A stretch of 64,000 nt of DNA from Acanthococcus lagerstroemiae (Eukaryota > Arthropoda > Insecta > Hemiptera > Eriococcidae), in the NCBI GenBank assembly GCA_031841125.1, contig CM063109.1, positions 33,608,038-33,672,037 on the forward strand, in the 5' to 3' direction. The notes below the pieces were generated by a model that had not been told where the DNA came from, searched no databases, and saw nothing but the letters and a program-made list of their open reading frames with translations. A program made the translations under genes and the position numbers. Shown in pieces: positions 34,918-47,243 of the stretch (its first letter is position 1; each line of letters begins with the position of its first letter).

Positions 34918-35744
34918 TAATTATTTGGGTACTTCATTAGTGTTAAGGAATATTCACACTTAACGAAAATATTAATAAACTAGGGGGCTCCGCCCCCCCC
35001 CCCACGGCTTCGCGGGCCCACCCCCGGAGTTAATGAAATATAGGTTAATTTGCACTATAGAAACACAGAATTTATTTTATGTATATAGGAAAAAAAGTTA
35101 ACCTCTATGAGGATGCACCTATTATCATTACACAGAGATACACCTTATGTAAATGTCAAACTACAGTATATGCATATACTGTAACTATTTCAAATTTAGA
35201 AGTGTCCACTGCAGGTAAAGTCGTTGATACATAGAGATAGATGTTCTCATACTGTCCGAGAGAAAAAAGCAGTATTAATCAAAACATGTATTTTTTCGAC
35301 TTCACATCAAGTTTACTGTTTCAAGGGAGACACATTGGAAATGTTAAACAAAGGCTAAAGAAATCAAGTAAAACTTCATTTTTCTACATGCACAGTTCTA
35401 ATTATGGATTTTAAATATTATGACAGGTTATGTCATAACAAATGTATTAATATTATTCAGAAGTGAGTTTATCTACTTTACATATAAAAAACAATATAGC
35501 CTATTACATGCAAAAAATTGAATTTTGTTTAGGCTTTACTCCATTTTAATTCATTATCAATCGAGTAACCATTTTTTACGATTTTTCGGACTTCTGAGTA
35601 TACGTTCCCTTCTGAAATGTCTAGTTACGGTCCCTAGAGAGAAATTCAAGAACATAAAAATACTACATAAATCAATGATTTGTGAGTTAAATACTATTAC
35701 GGCTACAAATTTCACTGTTCTGATATACCTTATGACTCTTTAAA
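34918..35744. other. AT-rich spacer with a GC palindrome
   Basis: GGGGGCTCCGCCCCC at about 34983-34998 is a perfect short inverted repeat in otherwise AT-rich DNA. The remainder holds nothing recognisable. Confidence 0.4.
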
Positions 35745-36485
35745 AGACTTGAAACAAAAAAATAAACAAGGGTTCACGGAAAATTATTTCTTAAGCCGAC
35801 CAAATGGAGAATTCAATTTCCGAAGTTGGGGTCGGGGTCAACCCAACGGATCCACAATAGATCTGAATCGAAAAAAGTTAAACATGAATAATCTTGAAAG
35901 GCTGAAAGATCGAGAATTAGATTTGCGGAATTGGGGTGGAGACAATCCATCGGATCCACAATATTATATTATTATTTTTATTTACTGAGAGTGTTATTGC
36001 CTTTTGCTGCTATAATCTAACTATTATTAAAACAAACGTAAATTATTAGAAGAGGGTTAACGTATTATTTGAATTGAAAAAGTAAGACGTTCACCAAAAA
36101 TAACATTGAGAAGCTGGAAAATCGAGTTTTAGATTTTCGTCGTAGGTGGGAGAGTTATTCCTTGATCCACAAAAGATCTCGATTAAAAATAAGGGGCTTA
36201 TGGAAAATTGTTTTTCAACATCTACAATCAAGAATCTGATTATCGGAGTTGGGGTGCGGTCAACCCCTCGGAATCACAAATTATTTCAATCAAGAAAAAT
36301 AAAGTTCACCAACAAAAACTCGAAAGTATACTCTTTTGGTGTTGGGGGCGCGAGTCCACGTTTCCAGTGTACAAAATGTAACAGTTGAAAAAAGGGGAAG
36401 TTTACGTAAAAGAATTCAGAAATTTGAAGAATCGAGAATTAGATTTCCAGAGTTCAGGGCGGGCTTCACCCCTCAAGTCCACAAT
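35745..36485. repeat. Satellite block A (unit about 110 bp)
   Basis: Units carry AAAATCGAGAATTAGATT, a G-rich core, a CCACCCCTCGG-type phrase and TCCACAA. Bases 35760-36480 match 41735-42360 closely in order and detail, including the non-satellite phrase ACTGAGAGTGTTATTGCC. Confidence 0.8.
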
Positions 36486-36489
36486 AGCT

Positions 36490-37094
36490 TCCGTCTTTCA
36501 GTTCCACGTTCTCGTCAGAGAACTGGAGCCCTGGGTGGCAAAGATAAGCGCAGGATAAAAAAAAAATGGAAAAGCTACGTGGAGGCGTATGCCCAAAAAC
36601 GGGCGGAGGTACTCACACACACGCACACGTTTGGTCGACAAACGGCGCAAAATGTGTCTGCCCATTAAAATTTTTCAATCTCATTATTTCTCTCTAAATT
36701 GATCAGCGCCGCCGCACGTTTTTCGACTGTCGTCGCAACATACGCTTATTTCATTTTTGTAAGTATTTTATAAATGCAGGCGGCGGCGCACCGGGCATTT
36801 GCCCGAATCGCCCTATGACTTATCCGCCCTTGGAAGAGGCTCAAGGTGATAGGTCCACTTTCATTGAGTAGACTGTAAAAAATACATGTATGTGCTTTGT
36901 AATACAGTACAAACATAAAGATGTATGCACTGTGACGAAATTAGGAGGCTCACAGTGTACCAAAGAACCTTCAGATGTAAGTAGCATCTTCTGGATGCCC
37001 CGTGTAATGAAAGCGAGGCCTCATTCAGAAAATAAATATTTGTGTTTGAAACCATAATGCATTGCAATGGAGTAGTTAATTTCAGCAGGTTTTC
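36490..37094. other. Insert between satellite and LINE
   Basis: CA-rich microsatellite at about 36612-36630. GCGCCGCCGC near 36705 and GGCGGCGGCGC near 36780 are inverted. CCCGAATCGCCCTATGACTT up to 36834 resembles a hAT-type terminus but lacks a partner. Confidence 0.35.
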
Positions 37095-38530
37095 AAGTTA
37101 CTGGCCTACCTATCGTTCTTTTTCTTTGCAGCGTATCCATAGTTGAGTACTTTTACTCCCTATTTGTTGCTATCTGCCCTCGCCAGATGCCCCACATATT
37201 TCCACTTAAATTGTTCGACATTATATCCTATATCCTCGCCTCCAGCCATTTCGTACAGTTTTTCATTTGAGATTTTGTCTACCCATCGTAGTCCTAGAAG
37301 TTTCCTCAACATAGATCTGAACGTAATTTGTAGCTTCACGATTTGTCTCCTGTAAGGGACCAGGTTTGTACTCCATACTTGAGAGCTGGTACCGTTGAGC
37401 TATTTAGTGCTTCCATTTTGAGGAAGGTGTTGAAATTCCGGCAAAAAATACATTTTAATGCCCAGAGGTTGTTCCACCCCTGTTTAATACGCCCTCATAA
37501 TTCCTTTATCTCTTTCTTCGAAACTAATAATCTGTTCTACAGATATTCGATTCTGTTTCCTCTTCTATCTCTTGCCCATCGATTATTAGATTTTTTCTTT
37601 CCACTCTTCCGATTATTTTTGATTTGCTACCATTCAGTTTGAGGCTAGCTTTTTTGCATTCCCTCAATAGCTTTCTTTTTAAGACTGCCATACATGCTTT
37701 AAAGATGTTCGATGTTAAGCATATTGGCCTGTAATTTTCAATGAGTTCCTCCCTCCTTGTTTGTGTAATAATATTATTTTGGGCAAGTTCCACTGTTTTG
37801 GTCATGTTTTCATAATTCCGATTTTGTTAAATATTTTAACCTGGTGTGGCACTCTCTGATCGCCAAACCTTTTCAGCATTTCGTTCGTAATTCCATCCGG
37901 TCCTGGGGCTATGTCATTTTTCAGTCTACATATTTAGTACGTATTCCACTTCTCTCTCCATTATTTCCGGGATTTCTTCCTCCTTTCACCCTCCAGTTTT
38001 TGCTATTTTCATGAGCTCGTGTTTTGCTCGCGGTATAAGTCCTCGTAAAAAATTGTTGCTGCCTCTAGAATTTGTTCTTGATTCTTAGTCACTTTTCCTG
38101 TCTGATCTTTTAGCTTCGCCCATCGAGTTCGAGCCTAACTTTTTTGGTGGACCAACTTTCTTCCAAAATATCTGGAATTTTTTCCTAATCATATTTCTTA
38201 ATATGTTCTCTAACATTTTTCTTCACCAATTTTTGTATTTTAGTTCGTTCAGGTTTGTCCAATGGTGTTTTATTTCTATTTTTCCAAAGGTTATTCTTCC
38301 TGATTCGAGAGTCTATTTTGAAAGCTTATCCCTGGTTTTCTCTTTAACCCTCGTCACTCCAAACTCTTCAACCGTGTTTTTTAAAGCTTGATCCATACTG
38401 TCGTAAAAATTTTCCTCGACTTTCATTTCCTCTTGCACTGATTTTAGTTTCTGGCGTGCGCCCTCTTCCTTTCTGACTGGGATAATCCGCCTTCTTCTCC
38501 CTTTACCCTTCCTGTGATTTTCATACTGGA
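37095..38530 (-). pseudogene. Non-LTR retrotransposon fragment inside the 11.4-kb element
   Basis: On the minus strand, from 38100 down: LKDQTGKVTKNQEQI with FYEDLYREQ, APGPDGITNEMLKRFG near 37900, NYRPICLTSNIFKACM near 37735, then LKLNGSKSKIIG near 37635 and KWKYVGHLARADSN near 37195. These are the reverse transcriptase and 3'-terminal blocks of a LINE ORF in the right order, with many stops and frameshifts and with the YxDD region missing. Upstream, 38530-38100 carries the decayed basic linker. The endonuclease is absent. Confidence 0.75.
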
Positions 38531-38559
38531 CTCACTGCGCCGGGATGCTCAATTACTTA

Positions 38560-41500
38560 TCCACATGAGATTTCAATTCACAGAGGGTCACCAATAAAGT
38601 CTCAAAAATTGAAAAACAGATTTTCGAAGTTGGAGGTGGGGGACACCCCTCCAACTCATGAAAGATGAAATAGGAAAAATAAAAAGTTCAACCAGATCCG
38701 AAAAATCGATAGTTAAATTTTCAAAGCTGAGGCGACAATCTATCTCTTGACTTCACAAAACTACCGATCGAAACAAATAATCAAGTTTATGAAACATAAG
38801 TTTCAAAATTCGAACAACCGGGAAAAAGGGGTTCACCTCTCGAGTCCACAAAAGATTCAGATCGTGAGAATAAAAACTACTCGAAGAATAAGCATTAAAT
38901 TCTGAAGAATCGAGAATTAAATTTTCAACGCCTGAGGCGGGGGTCCACCATCGGATCACCAAAACAATTAGATGAAAAAAAAAAAATTGTGACTGTCCAT
39001 ACTGAAAGGGCACTTCGGTCCAAAAAAATCGACTTCGAGATTATGTTCGATTTTGGTAGGTCAAAGAGTACTGTTTAACACTGTGAGTCTCTGAACTCGA
39101 AAAAGCAAAAGTGATAGAGCGCAAGAGTGGACGTCTATAGGCTATCGCGTTCTCGAGACTCCCGTTTGAATCTTTAAGTGTCTCCTGTAAAATTAATGTT
39201 TTGGACCGACGTGCCCTTTTAATTTGGACGGTCACATTTATCGAAAAATAATGTTTAAAGTAGATAAACGGCTGCACGAAAGATCCCAATTGAAAAAATA
39301 AAAAGGTCTCCAAAAATATTTTTAAAGACCGAAAAATTGAGAATTCTACTCCTCGGGTCCACAAAACACTTCCGATCAGAACAAAAGAGTTTCAAGGAGA
39401 ATTATTTCTTAAGTCTGAAAAATCGAGAATTTGATTTTCGGAGTTGGGAGTGGGGTCCACCCCTTAGATGCACAAAGTAGTTAGATCGACAAAATAAGGG
39501 GTTCGCGGAAAAGTACTGTTCAAGACGGAAAATCATGAATTAGACTCACAGAATTGGGAGCGGGGTGTACTCCTCAGCCCCCAAAAATCTACGAATTGAA
39601 AAAATAAAAAGGTTACCAAAAATATTTTTATAGGCCGAAAATTCGTGAATTAGAATGTTCGGACTTGTGGGTGGGGGCACCACCCTTCGAGTCCACAGGA
39701 GGCTTAATACAACAACTATGGTTTTACGGAAAACAATTTTTCAAGCCTGTAGATTTTCGGCGTGTAAGTGGGGGTCCACCTCTTGGATCCATAAAAGACT
39801 TCGATCCAACATAAATATAAGTTTAGCAAAAAATGATTTTTAAGCCTGAAAAATCGAGATTTTAATTTCCAAGTCTGGGGTGGGGTCAACTCTTCGGTCT
39901 CACATAAGATTTCAATTGAAAAAATAAACAATCACCAGGAATAAATTTGAGAGGCTGAAAATCGAGAATTAGATTTCTGGGGTTAGGGTGAGGGTTTACC
40001 CCTCAGATCCACAAAACACTTCGATTAACAAAATAAGAGGTTCACACACAATCGTCGTTCAAGCCTGAAAAATCGAGACAAATGTCCAAAGTTGGGAGTG
40101 TGGTCAACCCCTCGGAGAAATGAAGAGTTCATCAAAAATAATTTTAAAGGCCGAAAAATCAAGAATTGTTGAGGGCAAGAATCCACCTTTCGAGTCTAAA
40201 AAATGTGGCAATCGAAATGAGAGGAGGTTTATGAAAGATAATTCAGACGTTGAAAAATCGAGTATTAGATTTCCGGAGTTCAGAATGGGCTCCACCTCTC
40301 AAGTCCGCAATAGATTTTATCAAGAAAACAAAAATAAGTATTTAATAATTCAAAATCGAAAATTAGACTTTCGGAGTTGCGGGTGTAGGTTTACCTATCA
40401 GATCCACAAAATACTTCGACCAACGAAACAGAGGTTCACGGAACATTATTGTTCAAGACTGAAAAATCGAGAAGTAGACTTCCAGAGGCGAAAAATATTT
40501 TTAAAGGGCAAAAAATCGAAAATTAGATTTTCGGAATTGGGGTGGGATTCCACTCCTCGGGTCCAACAAAGACTTCGATCAAAAAAATAAGGAGATCGCC
40601 GAAAATTATCTTTCACGTCAGAAAAATCGAGTATTAGATTTCCAGGGTTGGGGCCGGGCCAACCCATCGGGACTGAACCATTTGACCCCGAAAATGATAA
40701 CAACTGAAAAATGGAAAAGGGAAAAGGTCACTAAAAATATTTCTAAAGGCCAAAAAATCGAGAATTAGATTTTCGGAGTTCGGGTGGGGTCAACACATCG
40801 GGACCACAATAGATTTGAATCGAAAAAATAAAAATTTCAACAAGAATAAATCTGAAAGCCCGGAAAATCGAGATTTATATTTTAGCAGGCAACGTGGGGG
40901 GGGGGGGGGTCTATCCCTTGGGTCTACATATGATTTCGATCGAACAATAGAAGGGTTATGGAAAATCAGCTTTCAGCTTTCAATACCTACCAAACAAGAA
41001 TTTCATGACCGGAGTTGGGGGCGAGGAATCTTCCCCTCTGATCCATATAATACATCGATTAACAAAGTAAAGGGTCCAAAGAAAACTATTGTTGAAGACT
41101 GAAGAATCAGAATTAGACTTCCGGAGTTGGGAGCAGTGTCAATCCTTTGGTCCTATAGAAAACATGAACAGTTCATCGAAAGTAATTTTTTAAAGGCCGA
41201 AAAATCAATAATTACAGTTTCAGGGTTTGGACGGGGGGTCTACTTTTTAAGTCTATAGAATGTATCAATCGCAAAAAGAAGTTACAAACAATTGCAAAGT
41301 TTGGAGCATCGAGAGGTAGATTTCCAGGAATTCGGGATGCGTTTTACCTCTCAAATCCACATTAGATTTCGACCGAAAAATAAATTATAGCAACAATATG
41401 TACTTTTAAAGGCCAAAATATCGAAAATAATATTTTTGTGATTGGGGCTGGGGATGGGGAGGGGACACCCGTCTGATCCACAAAAAGCTTCGATCAACAA

Positions 41501-43480
41501 AATGAGAGGTTCGCGGAAAATTATTTATAAAGCCTGAATATTCGAGAATTGGACTTCCAAAGTTGGTGGTGTGGTCGACCCCTCGGCCCCATAAACGATT
41601 CCAATTGAAATACAAAAAAAAATGGTCACCAAAAATATTTCTGAAGATCGAAAAATCAAGAATTAGATTTTCGAAGTTGTGGGCGGCGGATCACTCGTCC
41701 TCGGGTCCACAAAATACTGCGAACAAAGAAATAAGCATGGACTCACGGAAAATTATTTCTTAAGCCGATAAAATAAAGAATTCAATTTCCGGAGTTGAGG
41801 GCGGAGACAGTCCATCGGGTCCACAATTATGTATTATTATTTTTATTTACTGAGAGTGTTATTGCCTTGCTGCTATAATCAAACTATTATTAAAACAAAC
41901 GTAAATTATTAGAAGAGGATTAACGTATTATTTGAATTGAAAAAATAAGTCGTTCTCCAAGAATAACTTTGAGAAGCTGAAAAATCGAGTTTTTTTGATT
42001 TTCGTCGTGGGTGGGAGAGTTATTCCTTGATCCACAAAAGATCTCGATTAAAAATAAGGGGTTTATGGAAAACTGTTTTTCAACATCTATAATCGAGAAT
42101 TTGATTTCCGGAGGTGGGGTATGGTCTACCCCACGGATCCACGAATTATTTCAATAAGTAAATAAATAAAAAGTTCACCAACGAAAACTCGAAAATATAC
42201 TCTTTTGGTGTTGGGGGCGCGACTCTACTTTTCCCATGTAGAAAATGTATCAGTTGAAAAAAGGGGAGGCTTGCGTAAAATAATTCAGAAATTTGAAGAA
42301 TCGAGAATTAGATTTTCAGAGTTCAGGACGGGCTTCATCCCTCAAGTCCACAATAGATTTTATTCAAAAAAATGAAAGGTTCACGAAAAATGAATATTGA
42401 AGTCCGAAGATTCGAGAATTTGATTTTCGGAGTTAGGGTTGAGGGTCCACATGTCGAATCCACAAAATACTTCGATCAACAAAATAAGGGGTTCGCGGAA
42501 AATTATTGTTCAAGCCTGAAAAATCGATAATTAGACTTCCGGAGTTGAGGTGATGGTCCACCCCTCGGAACCACAACAGACTTAAACAATCGAAAATCAT
42601 TTTTCACGTCAGAAATATCGAGAGTTTGATTTGCAGAGTTGAGGGCGGGGTCAGCTCATCGGGACTCAACCATTAGACCCCACAAATGATTACAACTGAA
42701 AAACGGAAAAGGTCACTAAAAATATTTCTAAAGGCCAAAAAATCGAAAATTCGATTTTCGTCCACAAAATAATTTAAAAGTTTGAATAATCGAGAGTTAG
42801 ATTTTCGGAGTTGGGGTGGGGTCGACCCCCAGTTTCCACAAATTACTTCGATCAACAAATTAAGAGGTTCACTGGAAATAATTGTTCAAGCCTGCAAATT
42901 CGAGAATGAGACTTCCAGAATTGGACCCACGAAAGATTCCAATTGCAAAAATTAACAGAGGTCATCAAAAATACTCCTAAACGCTGAAAAATCGAGAATT
43001 ATATTTTCGGTGCCGGTGGGGGTCTACTCACCAGGTCCACAAACGACTTCCGTTCAAGGAAAAAGGTGGTTCGCGGTAAATTATTTTTGTAGCCTGAAGA
43101 CTCGAGAATTAGACTTCCGGAGTTGGGAGCGGGGTCAACCCTTCGGGCTCACAAAATATTTCAGTCGAAAAAATAAACTACTGACCAAAAATGATTTTTA
43201 ATTGCCGAAAAATCAAAAATTAGATTTTTGCTGTTGGTCCCGAGGTCCACCCCTCGTGTTCATCAACGTTTCAGTCGAAACAATAAAACAGGTTCACGAT
43301 CCATAGTTTTTGAAGTACGAAAAATTGAGAAAAGTATTCGGAGTCTGCGGCGAGGTCCACTTCTAGGCTCTAGAAATTATTTTAATTGAAAAGTAAAAGT
43401 TCCACGAAAAAGAATAATTACCATCCGAACAATCGAGAATTTTGTTTTCGGAGACGGGGCAGGGATACGATCGAAAAATG
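38560..43480. repeat. Satellite block B (about 40 units of roughly 110 bp)
   Basis: The landmark AAAAATCGAGAATTAGATTT (variants) recurs at spacings near 100-115 bp throughout, each time followed by a G-rich core (GTTGGGGGTGGGG) and a CCACCCCTC-type phrase, then TCCACAAA and TTCGATC. Units are strongly diverged and some are partial. No unit has a consistent ORF. Confidence 0.85.
38989..39235. mobile_element. 247-bp MITE within the satellite
   Basis: TIRs of about 38 bp: GTGACTGTCCATACTGAAAG on the left and GTGACCGTCCAAATTAAAAG read from the right, both continuing GGCAC.TCGGTCCAAAA. Satellite units resume on the far side. Confidence 0.75.
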
Positions 43481-44404
43481 AAAAATTGACAATTTATCAA
43501 ATGAAATAATAATTTTTATTCCATGATCTATCCACGCCCTTTCCCTTCCGTATTCACTCTTGGATAAAAGCACGATTACCATACGACTTATAATATGAAT
43601 GCCACTGCAAACATTTCAGCACTGAAAGAATCTCGTAAAACCACACACCATTTTTAAAGATAAAAGGTTTCGGTAAACTGTTACCTCTCCCCCGGGCAAG
43701 AAAGCGAATATTCTGATTACATACCTTATTTTAAGCTGTTAAATCCGATTGAAATAGGAATGTGCGAGTTCGGAAGTTAAGCATATCACAACATACACTG
43801 CGAATGGGATTTCGAATACTTAGACTTTTTGAAAGGCTATTCCTTTTCGGTTCTTATACTTGTGGGATATTTGCTTTCCCACCAAACCCCGGAAATGTGA
43901 TGCTTTACTAAATACATAACAAATCACTCGAAACCTGTCCTCTTCATCCAGTGTTTTAACTACGTCTTAAATCTGAGCGACTACATAGTGACAAATCTCG
44001 TACCGTTGAAAAAAAACTAAACTGAACAAATGCTAAAACCCTTACATTTTTCATTTTATTACTTTTTTGTCAGTTATTTGATTTGGGTCCACAGAAATAG
44101 CAGTAGGCATCTTTCGCTGAATGAACACCAGATGTGACACAAATCAGTGCCTTCCACTCTTCCATGCCACATAAACATGTATACATACATACATCGATTA
44201 GTTCTGCTCATTAAAACGTAACTATCGATCGGTTGTAACAAGTTCATTTAATTGTTGATCCTTTTTACATTGAATGGCACGAATAATTTTTTTTGGTAGA
44301 TATGAGTATACAACACTGCTGCATGTGGAGTTCTAAGCAAACAGCAATGAAGACAGATTCCAAATCGCTTCGCAGGTGCTTGTACTCTGACTTATTTACA
44401 TCAT
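43481..44404. other. Non-satellite spacer
   Basis: No ORF with recognisable content; a GTTCGGAAGTTAAGCA phrase at 43788 recalls 5S rRNA but the surroundings do not. Confidence 0.3.
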
Positions 44405-45035
44405 TTTACAAACTTACACAACACGGAATAGGAATTAAACTGCTTGTTCAGTCTCAAATGAATCTTCATTACCAATAAGGATAAGGACTTCCTACAGATG
44501 AATGGAATTTTATATCAAATTTTCCCGCACGATACCTGTAATAATTTTGCTAAATTCATCCATGGGTAGTGTTGATACAAAATCACATGGAGATAATAAG
44601 TGTAAATTATTTATACTTACATTGTTTGTTGGTTGAAGACTGCGTAGATTGCGGTGCTCAACTGTCTTTCAATCACACAATTTAGCAACATACCTATAAA
44701 TTTTTGACACTAACACGGAATATTTAAATTTCACGTTCCTTTACAAATTTACAAAACACAAAATCTCCGCTGGTGACTGAAATTACTATAAGGACTTCCT
44801 GTGGATGAATCAAATCTTATGCTTATCATATTTTCCCGCGCGATACCAATAATCACTTTGCTGAATTCACCCATGGACAATATTGATGCAAAATTATCTG
44901 GAGGTACAGCAAATTATTGATGGTCTGTATAAATTTTGTTAGTTGAAGATTGTAGACTGTGGCGCTCACCTGTTTTTCAATCGCAGGCTATAGCAACAAA
45001 TATCAATTTCCGACACTAACACGGTATAGTAAAAT
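44405..45035 (-). repeat. Two 300-bp direct repeats with a shared minus-strand peptide
   Basis: 44405-44738 and 44748-45035 are diverged direct copies (both hold AGGACTTCCT, CCATGG and GACACTAACACGG). On the minus strand copy 1 reads PMDEFSKIITGIVRENLI and copy 2 SMGEFSKVIIGIARENMI. Conservation of the peptide better than of the third bases hints at a once-coding unit. No family recognised. Confidence 0.55.
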
Positions 45036-45063
45036 AACACCTTCCGTTTTTCAGTTACACCAA

Positions 45064-45790
45064 ATTTCATCCTCTCTCTGCGGCGATGAAGGGGGTACAT
45101 TTCATATAATTGGTGGTACATTTTGGTGCATTTCAGGTACATTTCAATCTGCCCAAATTCGGTGAACGTGGAACAAATGGGGAGGGGGGGCTAACATTAC
45201 CACAGCCCCACCATATTTGATCCTCCCCCTGCGGCGATAAGGGAGGTACATTTCAGATAATTGGTGGTACATTTCGGTACATTTCGGGTACATTTCATTC
45301 GAACCAAATTTGACGAAATCAGCTAAGTTGGAAGCTCTAATTCATTTCGGCCCCCTCATACTTTTGGTCATTACATGGGAAGGGAGGGGGTACATTTTAT
45401 ATAATTGATGGTACATTTCGGTACATTTCGGGTACATTTCATTCTGCCCAAATTCGGTGAAATTGGAACAAATGGGGGGCTAACGTTACCACAGCCCCAC
45501 CAACTTGAATCCTCCCCCCCGCGGCTATAAACGGGGTACATTTCAGATAATTGGTGGTACATTTCGGTACATTTCGGGTACATTTCATTCGAACCAAATT
45601 TGACGAAATCAGACAAATTGGGGGGGCTCCCGTTACCCTGGCCCCACCAAAGGACTTTAGTTCCCCCTTCGCAAGGGGAGGAGGTACATTTTGTAATAAT
45701 AGCGGTACATTTGGGTACATTTCGGGTACATTTCCCCTAACCCAAAATCGGGTCTAAAATCAAATTTGGGGGGGCCAGGGTAACGTACCC
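45064..45790 (-). repeat. Right TIR, five subrepeat units
   Basis: The inverse of the left TIR over its outer 495 bp (45297-45790), followed inward by two further, more diverged 147-bp units (45064-45296) absent from the left side. Confidence 0.9.
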
Positions 45791-46131
45791 AGAATGTTGA
45801 ACCGTTATCAACTGAATACAGGGGTACGTGACCTCTCCAACCAGTTAAGCAGGCAACTCATCTTGACATCATGTCGATATGTTTGCCCGCTCTTACGCTT
45901 GAAGGGTAAAGATACAGACATTCGGAAAAATATTGTACTGCTTTAATGGAAAAATTTTGCTCAGCGTTGCTAATAGATGAATCGGTGGAATGCTCGGTAA
46001 TAATATAATAATAGAAGATAGTTATGATGACTATTGAAAAAGAAAAAAAAACTTAATCAAATTAACAGTGTTTACAGAATCCATTTTGTATTCATATTTT
46101 CTCAATTTTCTATCAAAATTGTCCTCGGAAC

Positions 46132-46414
46132 CAGAGACGAAATTTGGCTTTCAGTTTAGGCAAGGGGGGGGGGTGAAGAAAAATTTTCTGACAAATATTT
46201 TTTGAAAACTAAAAATTTATCGACAGGATTTTAAAGAAATTGAGAATTTGCCGATTATTTATTCGAAATATTTTTATAAACAAGCAAACAAACGCTCTTA
46301 AAAAATGAAAAATTCAAATAGAGAGTTTCAAAATTTGTCAACTGCCAAATTAATGGGAGAGGGGGTGTTTCAAAACCCCACATACACACACACACACACA
46401 CAGTTTCGGCCCTG
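46132..46414 (+). mobile_element. hAT-type MITE
   Basis: Ends CAGAGACGAAA and CAGGGCCGAAA (right, reverse complement). TSDs CTCGGAAC (46124-46131) and CTTAGAAC (46415-46422) match at 6 of 8. It carries a (CA)n run at about 46384-46402. A second copy lies inverted at 10315-10604. Confidence 0.75.
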
Positions 46415-46422
46415 CTTAGAAC

Positions 46423-47241
46423 TCAGCTATTATTTCGCGATAAAGAATTTCTCCTTCATATTCTTCAAAAATTCTTCTTGGTCTCACTCCTATCTATTTT
46501 AGTTTCAGATAAATACATCTCACGTAACACATTATGATTTTCAAAGTTTTATTCTTTCTAATATTCTAATTCGTACAAAGTACCCGGCCTATAATCAAGA
46601 AGGGCTGGAGACTGCGCTTTCTAGTAATTTCGTTTACTCGAAACAAAATTTTCTAGTAATACTAAAGAAATAGCGATGAGAAAAGAATATCGCTATCCTT
46701 TTCGATTTAGTTCATTACAGCTTCAATTCTAACTGCATTAATTAAAATTTTCAAACATGAAAACTAAAATAAGTAAAAGTGAGGCCAAGGTGTATTCCTG
46801 AACGGTATGGTGGAATGGACCATTTAACGCGAAAAAACCATTGGGTTCAGAGGACAAGTTTTATAAAAAATTGAAAAAATGTAAAAGTATTTTGGAATTG
46901 TTAGATTCAATAATATTAATAATTATAATTACATAAAAGGATATAATTCTTAATGCTAATTTTATAAATAAAATACCTATTATATGTAATTGTGATGGGA
47001 TCTGTGACAAGGAACACAAACTCGGGCAAACTTGAAATTTGAGTAGGGTATAAGAAAACTTAAAATGAAATGAACATTAGAAAAAAAAATAATAATAATA
47101 AAATAAAATAAAAAGTAAGAAATGCCGAGTTATAGTACTTTAAAGTTCGTTGCACAAAAAACGTGGTTTTGAGAAAAACAACTTTAAAGTTAATGAACCT
47201 AGTTTTCATGAAAAAATTATTAGGAACATCAGAAATGATAA
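46423..47241. other. Gene-free AT-rich stretch
   Basis: Nothing recognised. Confidence 0.3.
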
Positions 47242-47243
47242 TA

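Larger units (their letters stand above)
34418..45790. mobile_element. 11.4-kb TIR element with 9-bp TSD and satellite cargo
   Basis: Both termini are GGGTACGTTACCCTGGCC, and the outer 460-500 bp are near-identical inverted repeats. Outside them lies the same 9-mer AGAATGTTG at 34409-34417 and 45791-45799, an exact TSD. TSDs of 9 bp with long TIRs made of subrepeats are typical of Mutator-like and Foldback-type elements. Inside, from left: about 0.8 kb of AT-rich DNA, a satellite block, a LINE pseudogene on the minus strand, 5 kb more of the same satellite with a nested MITE, and a duplicated 300-bp block. No transposase was found, so it is non-autonomous or its gene is unrecognised. Confidence 0.8.

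Noticed and set aside
36780..36834. hAT terminus near the satellite block
   Set aside because: Looks like one end (CCCTATGACTTATCCGCCC) but the other end and a TSD were not found.
43771..43800. 5S rRNA-like phrase GTTCGGAAGTTAAGCA
   Set aside because: Only this short phrase matches; the following TACTTAGA lies at the wrong distance and the rest of 5S rRNA is absent.
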